Below are positions 8,571-15,227 of a DNA stretch of 57,947 nucleotides, piece after piece. The stretch is from Verrucomicrobiota bacterium (GTDB lineage: Bacteria > Verrucomicrobiota > Verrucomicrobiia > Chthoniobacterales > UBA10450): the NCBI GenBank assembly GCA_003219005.1, contig QHPG01000101.1, positions 1 through 57,947 on the forward strand, read 5' to 3'. Numbering within the stretch: the first letter of the stretch is position 1; each line of letters begins with the position of its first letter. The translations under genes were made by a program, and so were the position numbers. The notes beneath the pieces were generated by a model. The model searched no databases and was not told the DNA's origin. It was given only the letters and a program-made list of their open reading frames with translations.

Positions 8571-9628
8571 GCGGAGATTGGTAGGGCGCGAACTCCGGGA
8601 GTGCCGTGCAGCGATACCGCCAACATTCGCCAGCGAATCGCAGAAATGCTCACACCAAAAGATAGCATGATCGCGCCGAGCGCGACATGCGCCGTGGCGA
8701 CATCGGCTGCTTTGTTGCTCCAGATCACCCAGGCGCCGAGCGCGATCTGGCAAATGACCAACGCAACCCAAAGGATCGACAATCGCTTCAGCGCTGCGAA
8801 ACGCGGCGCATCTCTCCAAACGCGAAGAGCAAACGCGATCACAGCGATCGCGATGATGAACGCGAGAAATCTGTGCGCCATTTGCAGCCAGATTTGGAAT
8901 GCGGTCACGTCCGATAAGCCGCGGGCGTCGCGCCACGCGTTGAGCTTTGCGAGAGAAGCCGCGCTTGTGTCCGGGATCCACGCGCCGTTGGCTGTCGGAA
9001 AATCGAGAATCGACAGGTCGCGATGTTGATGGCGCATCGTTGCGCCAAGCGCGAGCTGTACGTAAATCACAATTGTGATTGCCATCGCCAATTGGACCAC
9101 TCTGAGATTGGCGTCTGACACAGACGCCCTACAATCCATCGCCTGCCAGAAATTTGTCGTCACTAGCGCAATCACTACGAGCAGCCCGAGAAAGGCCTGC
9201 GCAACACAGGCATGAAAGATTCCGATTTCATCTTTCATCATGGTGACGCGAAGGCCGCCAAGAATTCCCTGTAAGATCACGCCGACCAGCGCGATTACGC
9301 CCAAGTTGCGCACCCATCGTCGATGTTCGCTGAGCCAAAGCCAGACAGCGAGAATGATGGTCAGAAATCCAACGAGCGAGCCCATCAAGCGATGCGTGTG
9401 CTCGAATAAAATTCCGCCGACCCATTTCGAGACTGGAAACAAAAACATGTTGTAGCCGAACGTGGTCGGCCAATCGGGGACGGCGAGCCCGACATTTTTG
9501 CTGGTGACCATTCCGCCGCTGCAAATGAGTAAGAGCGTCGCGACGCATGTGAGCCACGCGAAACCATTGAGCCAATTGCTGGAGCGGCGGTCTATGACTG
9601 CCGAGTTTGCTAGCGTCGACTGTCGCAT
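8567..9628 (-). CDS. ctaA: heme A synthase (COX15/CtaA)
   Basis: Oxidises the C8 methyl of heme O to a formyl group, giving heme A for COX1. Eight hydrophobic helices; family motifs are 'CSGGMVTSKNVGLAVPDWP', 'FEHTHRLMGSLVG' and 'QMAHRFLAFIIA' with the heme-ligand histidines. A loop near residues 166-173 reads CRASVS and is encoded by a palindromic repeat arm (see repeat 9110-9133), which looks like an in-frame insertion between helices. ATG 9628 chosen; the track start is a TTG two codons earlier. Stop overlaps ctaB (ATGA). Confidence 0.93.
   Translation of the reverse strand: MRQSTLANSAVIDRRSSNWLNGFAWLTCVATLLLICSGGMVTSKNVGLAVPDWPTTFGYNMFLFPVSKWVGGILFEHTHRLMGSLVGFLTIILAVWLWLSEHRRWVRNLGVIALVGVILQGILGGLRVTMMKDEIGIFHACVAQAFLGLLVVIALVTTNFWQAMDCRASVSDANLRVVQLAMAITIVIYVQLALGATMRHQHRDLSILDFPTANGAWIPDTSAASLAKLNAWRDARGLSDVTAFQIWLQMAHRFLAFIIAIAVIAFALRVWRDAPRFAALKRLSILWVALVICQIALGAWVIWSNKAADVATAHVALGAIMLSFGVSISAIRWRMLAVSLHGTPGVRALPISA
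9110..9133. repeat. palindromic repeat arm inside ctaA
   Basis: GGCGTCTG-ACA-CAGACGCC is a perfect hairpin, followed by CTACA. On the minus strand the 19 nt TGTAGGGCGTCTGTGTCAG are identical to 17316-17334 inside the FAD/Fe-S oxidase gene and are read in the same frame. Confidence 0.75.
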
Positions 9629-9637
9629 TGACAATCC

Positions 9638-9660
9638 GGCGCTGACAGAGCGCCGCTACA
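9638..9660. repeat. short palindrome between COX2 and ctaA genes
   Basis: GGCGCT-GACAG-AGCGCC hairpin ending in GCTACA (TGTAGC on minus). It lies in the 42-nt gap just upstream of ctaA and may attenuate or pace translation; same TGTAG-ended style as the other repeats. Confidence 0.55.
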
Positions 9661-9670
9661 GAAGTGCCAC

Positions 9671-10528
9671 CTATTCGCCGCTGGGACTTGGCGAGGCCGC
9701 GGGCGCAGGTGGTTTGTTTTGCGGCTGCTGCGGTGCACCTGGAGATGGCGACGGAGCAGCGCCTTGCGCGCCACCAGCGAGTTCGGTGCGTTCTTTCAGC
9801 CACGCTTGAAAATCCTGCGGCGTATCCACGACAAGCGTGCCTTTCATTCCGTAGTGGCCGAGACCGCACAGCTGGCCACAAATAATTTCGTCGGTCCCAG
9901 TCTTGATTGGTGTAAACCAAATCGGAATAAGCGAACCAGGAATTGCGTCGCCGGCGATTCGCATGCTAGGCAAAAAGAAATCGTGGATCACGTCCTTCGA
10001 CGACAATTCGGCAATCACCGGGCGATTCACCGGCACGTGCAGTTCGCCAGTCGTCACAATATCGTCTTTGCCAGCCGGATCATTCGGATCAAGACCAAGC
10101 GGATTTGAGTTGCTGACGAAACCAACATCGCGACGGCCAAATTGTCCGTCTGGCCCGGGCAGGTGATAGTTGAAACTGAACTGTTGCGCGACCACGTGCA
10201 CGACGAGCGCCTCTTTGCCTGGCGGAAACTGATTCACGCGTTTCGCCCAAAGCGGAATAGCGAAGCCGAGCAGGAGCACCGCTTCGATTAAGACGACGGA
10301 GAATTCCAGATGCGATGAAATGCCGCTCCTCACGCCCAGGTGATCCGCTTGAGGGTGGCGACGTTTCCGGAACCGAATCAGCACGAAAATAAAAAATGCC
10401 GACCAGCCAACAAAGAGCGCGCCCATGAACCAGTGACAAAACTCGAGGATATGGTCGATCTGATATCCATGCGACGAGGCATTCGGCGGCTGTCCGAGGA
10501 ATTCATTGATCAGCGCGAGGCTATTCAT
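9671..10528 (-). CDS. coxB: cytochrome c oxidase subunit II
   Basis: Accepts electrons from cytochrome c through the binuclear CuA centre and passes them to COX1. Two N-terminal membrane helices (about 27-53 and 77-97) precede the cupredoxin domain with the full CuA set 'CGQLCGLGHYGM'. No CxxCH is present, so there is no fused cytochrome c domain and the enzyme is aa3- rather than caa3-type. The last 30 residues are a Pro/Ala/Gln-rich tail that is probably disordered in the periplasm. The start overlaps the stop of the 36-codon gene upstream by 8 nt. Confidence 0.95.
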   Translation of the reverse strand: MNSLALINEFLGQPPNASSHGYQIDHILEFCHWFMGALFVGWSAFFIFVLIRFRKRRHPQADHLGVRSGISSHLEFSVVLIEAVLLLGFAIPLWAKRVNQFPPGKEALVVHVVAQQFSFNYHLPGPDGQFGRRDVGFVSNSNPLGLDPNDPAGKDDIVTTGELHVPVNRPVIAELSSKDVIHDFFLPSMRIAGDAIPGSLIPIWFTPIKTGTDEIICGQLCGLGHYGMKGTLVVDTPQDFQAWLKERTELAGGAQGAAPSPSPGAPQQPQNKPPAPAASPSPSGE

Positions 10529-10631
10529 ATTTACTCAGATCTTCCTCGGTAAGTTCCTGGTGAGGTTCCGTCGGCATGCGCCCATGGCGCCACAAGTGAA
10601 AACTAAATGCGATCGACCAAAACTTCTTCAT
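10521..10631 (-). CDS. 36-residue microprotein in the oxidase operon
   Basis: Too short for the ORF track. Starts MKKFWSIAFSFHLWRHG and ends ELTEEDLSKYE, basic-hydrophobic first half and acidic second half. Its ATG overlaps the stop of the 69-residue gene (ATGA at 10628-10631), and its TAG lies 8 nt inside the COX2 gene, so it fits exactly between two operon genes with overlapping junctions at both ends, a pattern typical of a translated, coupled ORF. I recognise no family; an oxidase assembly or accessory peptide is an inference from position only. Confidence 0.6.
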   Translation of the reverse strand: MKKFWSIAFSFHLWRHGRMPTEPHQELTEEDLSKYE

Positions 10632-10837
10632 GTGATGATACGAAGCCGCTTCATTTTTTTGTAGAACCAGATGCCGTAAATGATCAGCGCAACTGCGGTC
10701 GCGAACGACGCGATTGCGCCAGCAAGATAAATCGGTGCGCCTTCAACGAGATCGACCCAAACGCACCAGGCGCTGGTCCCGATCGCAAGCAGCGTCGAGA
10801 AAATGATGAAAACAATATGGAAAGCCTTAAGCGACAT
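10628..10837 (-). CDS. small two-helix membrane protein of the oxidase operon
   Basis: 69 residues with two hydrophobic helices (about 6-27 and 36-58) and a basic C-terminus (YKKMKRLR). It begins immediately after the COX4 stop codon and ends with an ATGA overlap into the microprotein gene, so it is embedded in the cytochrome oxidase operon. I do not recognise a named family. A role as an accessory subunit or assembly factor is likely from context; the helices and short loops would suit a small peripheral subunit next to COX3 or COX4. Confidence 0.75.
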   Translation of the reverse strand: MSLKAFHIVFIIFSTLLAIGTSAWCVWVDLVEGAPIYLAGAIASFATAVALIIYGIWFYKKMKRLRIIT

Positions 10838-11182
10838 TTACCGAAAGATCGGGTAGTCGTACCACGCCAATAATATAAGCCAGAAGAGGCCGAGCACAAA
10901 AAAGCCTGTGAAAATCAGGATGCGGTAAATCAGACGTTTTTCCGCGGCCAAATGCATGAAAACCGCGGCGACGGCGCCCGCTTTCAACGTCGCCACCAGC
11001 ATGGCGATGCCGATGTTGGCTTTGCGCGTTCCGAAATCGACATACGACAGAGCAACCGTGACCGCGGTGAACGTGAGCAGAAGCGCGCCTACCATCAAAT
11101 AACCTCTGACGTGCTTCTGCACGCCGTGGGCGTATTCCTCGTACTCTTTGGGATCTTGGGTGACGTCAGGCGGATTGTTCAT
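10838..11182 (-). CDS. prokaryotic cytochrome c oxidase subunit IV (COX4-like)
   Basis: 114 residues with three hydrophobic helices (about 28-48, 56-79, 86-108), a conserved 'KAGAVAAVFMHL' second helix and a soluble N-terminus rich in acidic and His residues. This is the COX4_pro/CyoD-like subunit, which stabilises the CuB region of COX1. Follows COX3 by 3 nt and abuts the 69-residue gene. Confidence 0.88.
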   Translation of the reverse strand: MNNPPDVTQDPKEYEEYAHGVQKHVRGYLMVGALLLTFTAVTVALSYVDFGTRKANIGIAMLVATLKAGAVAAVFMHLAAEKRLIYRILIFTGFFVLGLFWLILLAWYDYPIFR

Positions 11183-11185
11183 GGC

Positions 11186-12043
11186 TTAGAGCAAATAAAA
11201 AAGCGGGAACACAAATATCCAGATCAGATCGACAAAGTGCCAGAAAAGGCCGCTGACCTCGACGCGATTCGCCAAGTGTTCCGGGTTACGCTGGTAAAGC
11301 CTTTTGCTGACTGGCAGCCACATGTAAATGAACACCAGCACGCCGCCCAGCACGTGCAGTCCGTGCAAACCAGTGATCGTGAAATAACTGGCGAAATATG
11401 CGCTGTGCGTCGGCAAAAACATCGTCGCCCGCTCGACGTCTTCTTTCTCGATCGTCGCGATCTTGTCTGTGACGGGCAGCGGCAAAAAGTGCGGCCGATC
11501 CATCACTGGATTGTCTGGGTCGGCATTCACCGGATCGAGTGCAACTTCGTATTCCTTTGCGTTCTGGCTGTGCAAGTGGCCGGTGATTTCGATTCGCGGT
11601 TCCATCCCTTTTTCGGCGCGCCGCTCGTTCCCCAAATACTTTTCGTACTTCCCCAGCGCGTCCGGCTTAATGTAAGCACCGAAGTGCTCGAACTTCTGCG
11701 GCCATTCATAAGCGAGTTTGACCGTTAAAAAAATCACGCCGCACGAAATGGTGGCCAGCATGTACCACCAGTAGACGCGATATCTTCTCATCTTCAGCGC
11801 CGCCCAAGCCAGGACGACCGTAACCGACGATACGATGAGAATAGCAGTATTCCCCGTACCGACGGGAACGTTCAGCAGCCCGTGCGGCCATGTCCCCGGC
11901 GCTGCATCAATGCGCAGAAAAATGTAGGCGGAGAAAAGTGCGCCGAAGAGCATGACTTCGGACGCAAGGAAAAGCCAGATCCCGATCTTAGCGTTCCAAA
12001 GACCGGTGTCGGGACGAGTCGAAATTGTGTATGGAATTTCCAC
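11186..12043 (-). CDS. ctaE: cytochrome c oxidase subunit III with loop insert
   Basis: Membrane subunit that supports proton uptake and oxygen access to COX1. The start 'LWNAKIGIWLFLASEVMLFG' and the end 'GLHGLHVLGGVL' / 'VSGLFWHFVDLIWIFVFPLFYL' are unmistakable. Between the third and fourth helices lies a charged segment of about 85 residues (about 118-200, containing 'GHLHSQNAKEYEVALDP'), much longer than in typical bacterial COX3 proteins and probably a soluble domain. Start codon is GTG at 12043. Sits 26 nt after the COX1 stop. Confidence 0.93.
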   Translation of the reverse strand: MEIPYTISTRPDTGLWNAKIGIWLFLASEVMLFGALFSAYIFLRIDAAPGTWPHGLLNVPVGTGNTAILIVSSVTVVLAWAALKMRRYRVYWWYMLATISCGVIFLTVKLAYEWPQKFEHFGAYIKPDALGKYEKYLGNERRAEKGMEPRIEITGHLHSQNAKEYEVALDPVNADPDNPVMDRPHFLPLPVTDKIATIEKEDVERATMFLPTHSAYFASYFTITGLHGLHVLGGVLVFIYMWLPVSKRLYQRNPEHLANRVEVSGLFWHFVDLIWIFVFPLFYLL

Positions 12044-12069
12044 GGCTCAGCAGATCGCCATTAAACCAG

Positions 12070-13953
12070 CTACGCAGGAACAAGCTCGGCGGGAGGTTTG
12101 CGGCGAGTTCGCTCGGCTGGTTCCACCGGTTCGTTTTGCATCGTGTAATCGCGCTCGCGACCGGGAAGGCTGTATTCGTAAGGACCACGATAAGCAACCG
12201 GAGTGTGGACGAAGTTTCCGTGCGGCGGCGGCGAAGGCGCAGTCCATTCCAACGTGGTCGCTTCCCATGGATTGTCGTTTACTTTTTCGCCGTGCTTGAT
12301 GCTCCAGAAGAAATTAATGATGAACGGGATTTGGGCGAGACCCATTATCCAGGCCGCCCATGAGATCGGTGCGTTCCATTGAAATCCGGTTAGCCCCCAA
12401 ATCGTGTGTTCATTCGAAACGTTCCATCCCTGCCCGCCGTCATACCAGCGCCGATGCATCCCGGCCATGCCCTGCAAGAACATCGGAAGAAAAATTACGT
12501 TCATGCAGATGAGCGTCGGCCAGAAATGCACCTTGCCCCAGAAATCATTCATTTTTCGGCCGGTCGCTTTCGGGAACCAGTAATAAACGCCGGCGAAAAG
12601 CCCGAAGATTGTGCCTGGCGCAACGATGTAGTGGAAATGCGCGATGACATAGTAGGTATCGTGCAGATAAAGATCGGCTGAATTAAAAGCCAGCGGAATA
12701 CCTGTAAGTCCGCCGATTCCAAACATCGGCAGAAACGCAGTCGCGAAAAGCATCGGCACCGTGAACCGAATAGAGCCGCCCCAAAGTGAAATGAAGAACG
12801 CGCTCAAGATGATCACCGACGGGATCGAGATCAGCAATGTGGTCGTCTGAAAAAACGCGCTGACTGCTGTGCCCATGCCCGTCATCCACATGTGATGCGC
12901 CCAGACAATGAACGACAAAAAGCCGATCACGAGCACAGAAAAGACCAATGATTTGTAACCCCAAAGCGGCTTGCGTGAATTGTTCGCCAAGATTTCGGCG
13001 ACGATCCCAAACGCAGGCAGGATCAGCACGTAAACCTCGGGATGCCCGAGGAACCAGAACAAATGCTGCCACAAAAGCGGACTCCCCCCGCCGCTGATTG
13101 ACACCGGCGCGCCATTCACTACAAGCCCAGCCGGAAGGAAAAAGCTCGTGTGCGCAACTCGGTCCATCAATTGCATGATGATCGCAGCCTCGAGTGGCGG
13201 GAACGCCAGCAGCAGCAGAAACGCGGTCACAAATTGTGACCACACGAAGAATGGCAGCCGCATCCAGGTCAGGCCTTTAGCGCGCAGTTGGATGATGGTG
13301 GTGATGAAATTGACGGCGCCAAGCAACGACGACGTGATTAGAAAAATAAAACCGATCAGCCAGAGCGTCTGACCGTTAAACACCGGATTATGCCCGGGGC
13401 CAGCATCGGAGAATGCCGCCAGCGGCACGTAGGAAGTCCAGCCGCTCTTGGCCGCGCCGCCGGGAACGAAGAAACTTGTCAGCATGATGCTGCCTCCGAC
13501 AAAAAGTGCCCAATAGCTCGCCATGTTTACCTTTGGGAAGGTCATGTCCGGCGCGCCGATTTGGAGCGGCACAACGAAATTGCCAAACGCGGCGAACGCC
13601 AACGGCACGACCCCGAGAAAAATCATGATCGTGCCGTGCATCGCGCCTAGCGAGTTGTAAAAATCCGGCGTCATTTTCCCGTCCGGCATTGTGCCCGCCC
13701 CAAAGATGTGCGGGAGCCATTTACCAATCACCGGCAGCGCCTGACCGGGATACGCCAGTTGCCACCGCATGAGCATCATCAAGGAAAAACCGAGGAGCAG
13801 AAAAAGCAGCCCGGTGATTCCGTACTGAATCCCAATCACCTTATGGTCGGTGGAAAAAATGTATTTTCGCCAAAACCCGAGCTCGTGATGTTCATGCTCG
13901 GCGGCGTGTGCGTGTGGGTCTTGGTGAGTTTCGACAGAAGTGGAAGCGTCCAT
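12070..13953 (-). CDS. ctaD: cytochrome c oxidase subunit I (A1-type)
   Basis: Catalytic heme-copper subunit that reduces oxygen to water and pumps protons. The helix VI signature 'FLGHPEVYVLILPAFGI' holds the CuB histidine, the cross-linked tyrosine and the A1-family glutamate; 'WAHHMWMTG' and 'DTYYVIAHFHYI' supply the other CuB and heme histidines. 627 residues, about twelve helices plus a His-rich N-terminus (HQDPHAHAAEHEHHE). First gene of the operon here, whereas COX2 usually leads. Divergent from dinB, with the shared promoter region at 13954-14056. Confidence 0.97.
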   Translation of the reverse strand: MDASTSVETHQDPHAHAAEHEHHELGFWRKYIFSTDHKVIGIQYGITGLLFLLLGFSLMMLMRWQLAYPGQALPVIGKWLPHIFGAGTMPDGKMTPDFYNSLGAMHGTIMIFLGVVPLAFAAFGNFVVPLQIGAPDMTFPKVNMASYWALFVGGSIMLTSFFVPGGAAKSGWTSYVPLAAFSDAGPGHNPVFNGQTLWLIGFIFLITSSLLGAVNFITTIIQLRAKGLTWMRLPFFVWSQFVTAFLLLLAFPPLEAAIIMQLMDRVAHTSFFLPAGLVVNGAPVSISGGGSPLLWQHLFWFLGHPEVYVLILPAFGIVAEILANNSRKPLWGYKSLVFSVLVIGFLSFIVWAHHMWMTGMGTAVSAFFQTTTLLISIPSVIILSAFFISLWGGSIRFTVPMLFATAFLPMFGIGGLTGIPLAFNSADLYLHDTYYVIAHFHYIVAPGTIFGLFAGVYYWFPKATGRKMNDFWGKVHFWPTLICMNVIFLPMFLQGMAGMHRRWYDGGQGWNVSNEHTIWGLTGFQWNAPISWAAWIMGLAQIPFIINFFWSIKHGEKVNDNPWEATTLEWTAPSPPPHGNFVHTPVAYRGPYEYSLPGRERDYTMQNEPVEPAERTRRKPPAELVPA

Positions 13954-14056
13954 TTCAGAAAAAGTTACGGTTTAATATCTAAACGGACGAGCGATTTGCA
14001 AAGCCTGAATTTTGCGATGGGAAAGAGAAAACGCCAGATGGTCTGCTTCTTGTGTT
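13954..14056. promoter_or_regulatory. divergent promoter region of ctaD and dinB
   Basis: About 100 nt between two divergent genes, AT-rich at its left end (GTTTAATATCTAAAC, an interrupted inverted GTTTA/TAAAC). Both transcripts should start here, but I cannot assign -35/-10 boxes with confidence. Confidence 0.4.
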
Positions 14057-15130
14057 GTGCGAGATTTCTTCGTGCAAATCGAACAGAAGCCGCGAGCAAT
14101 CATTCACCTCGACATGGATTGCTTTTATGCGGCGATCGAAGTGCGTGATCGCCCGTCGCTGCGCGGGAAACCGGTGGGCGTGGGTGGCGCGCGCGACCGG
14201 CGCGGTGTGTTGACGACCTGCAATTACGAAGCGCGCAAGTTCGGTGTGCGCTCGGCGATGCCAACTTTCATGGCGCTGCAACGCTGCCCGAATTTGATCG
14301 TGCTGCCTACGCGCTTCGATGTTTATCGGCGCGAAGCCGCAGTCATTCGTGGAATCCTGCATCGGTTCACGTCGTTGATTGAACCGCTCTCGCTCGATGA
14401 AGCGTACCTTGATGTCACTGCGCACCCGAGCGCGCCGGGGCCGTTGGCGCAAGCGATCCGCAACACGATTTTTCACGAAGCGAAGCTGACATCATCGGCG
14501 GGAGTTGGTCCGAACAAACTCATCGCTAAGATCGCCAGCGAAATAAAAAAGCCGAACGGCCAATTCGAAGTGAGGTCTGAAGACGTGTCCGAGTTCATGA
14601 AAGATTTGCCGGTGCGCAAAATCTGGGGAATCGGCGAGAAGTCCGAGCGAAAGTTAGAGAAGATCGGCGTTAAAACATGCGGCAAACTTCAGCGCTTTTC
14701 GCGTCCGGAGCTTGTCGATGTTTTCGGCAAGTTCGGTCTCGAGCTTTACGATCTTTGCCGCGGCATCGATCATCGGTCAGTCGAACCGGATCGTCCGCGC
14801 AAATCTCTTAGCACTGAGGAAACCTTCGCTGCCGATCTGACCACGCTCGAGCAATGCGAAGAAAAACTGGAAGAACTCTTCCAGGACTTGATGGCCGATC
14901 TCGCGCAAAAAGAATCGACGCGTGAGATCACAAAAATTTTCGTGAAACTGAAATTCAACGATTTCACACGGACGACTGCCGAGCGCGCGGGTCTCGCGCT
15001 TACTTTGCAAGATTTTCGCTCGCTGCTTGCGGAAGCTTTTGCCCGCACTGGAAAACCCGTGCGCCTCATCGGCGTCGGCGTTCGTTTTGCGGAGGCAATG
15101 CCGGAAACCGCACAGCTGGATTTGTTGTAG
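14057..15130 (+). CDS. dinB: DNA polymerase IV (Y family)
   Basis: Error-prone translesion polymerase. The palm domain shows 'IIHLDMDCFYAAIE' and 'SLDEAYLDVT' with the catalytic acidic residues, followed by the thumb 'GIGEKSERKLEKIGVKT' helix-hairpin-helix and the little-finger domain. No beta-clamp motif is obvious at the C-terminus beyond 'AQLDLL', which may be the clamp-binding QxDLF-like peptide. The track starts at TTG 14012 with a non-conserved 15-residue lead; GTG 14057 or 14072 lies nearer the conserved start, and I chose 14057 without a Shine-Dalgarno to decide. No LexA site was recognised. Confidence 0.92.
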   Translation: MRDFFVQIEQKPRAIIHLDMDCFYAAIEVRDRPSLRGKPVGVGGARDRRGVLTTCNYEARKFGVRSAMPTFMALQRCPNLIVLPTRFDVYRREAAVIRGILHRFTSLIEPLSLDEAYLDVTAHPSAPGPLAQAIRNTIFHEAKLTSSAGVGPNKLIAKIASEIKKPNGQFEVRSEDVSEFMKDLPVRKIWGIGEKSERKLEKIGVKTCGKLQRFSRPELVDVFGKFGLELYDLCRGIDHRSVEPDRPRKSLSTEETFAADLTTLEQCEEKLEELFQDLMADLAQKESTREITKIFVKLKFNDFTRTTAERAGLALTLQDFRSLLAEAFARTGKPVRLIGVGVRFAEAMPETAQLDLL

Positions 15131-15150
15131 CGGAACTATTTGGCTGTAAC

Positions 15151-15225
15151 TGTCATGTTGAGCGGAGCGAAACATCTCTGATTATTTCCTCAAGCTCGAG
15201 ATTCTTCGCTTCGCTCAGAATGACA
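15151..15225. repeat. palindromic repeat, TGTCATTCTGAGCGAAG family (copy 1)
   Basis: Long inverted repeat: TGTCATGTTGAGCGGAGCG at the left and its near-complement CGCTTCGCTCAGAATGACA at the right, with an AT-rich centre. The right end is 2 nt from the ATG of the FAD oxidase gene, so the mRNA leader would fold into this hairpin. Related copies at 23171-23203 (half) and 38875-38969. Confidence 0.8.
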
Positions 15226-15227
15226 AA

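Noticed and set aside
9671-13953. caa3-type oxidase (COX2 fused to cytochrome c)
   Set aside because: No CxxCH anywhere in COX2 or its tail; the operon is aa3-type.
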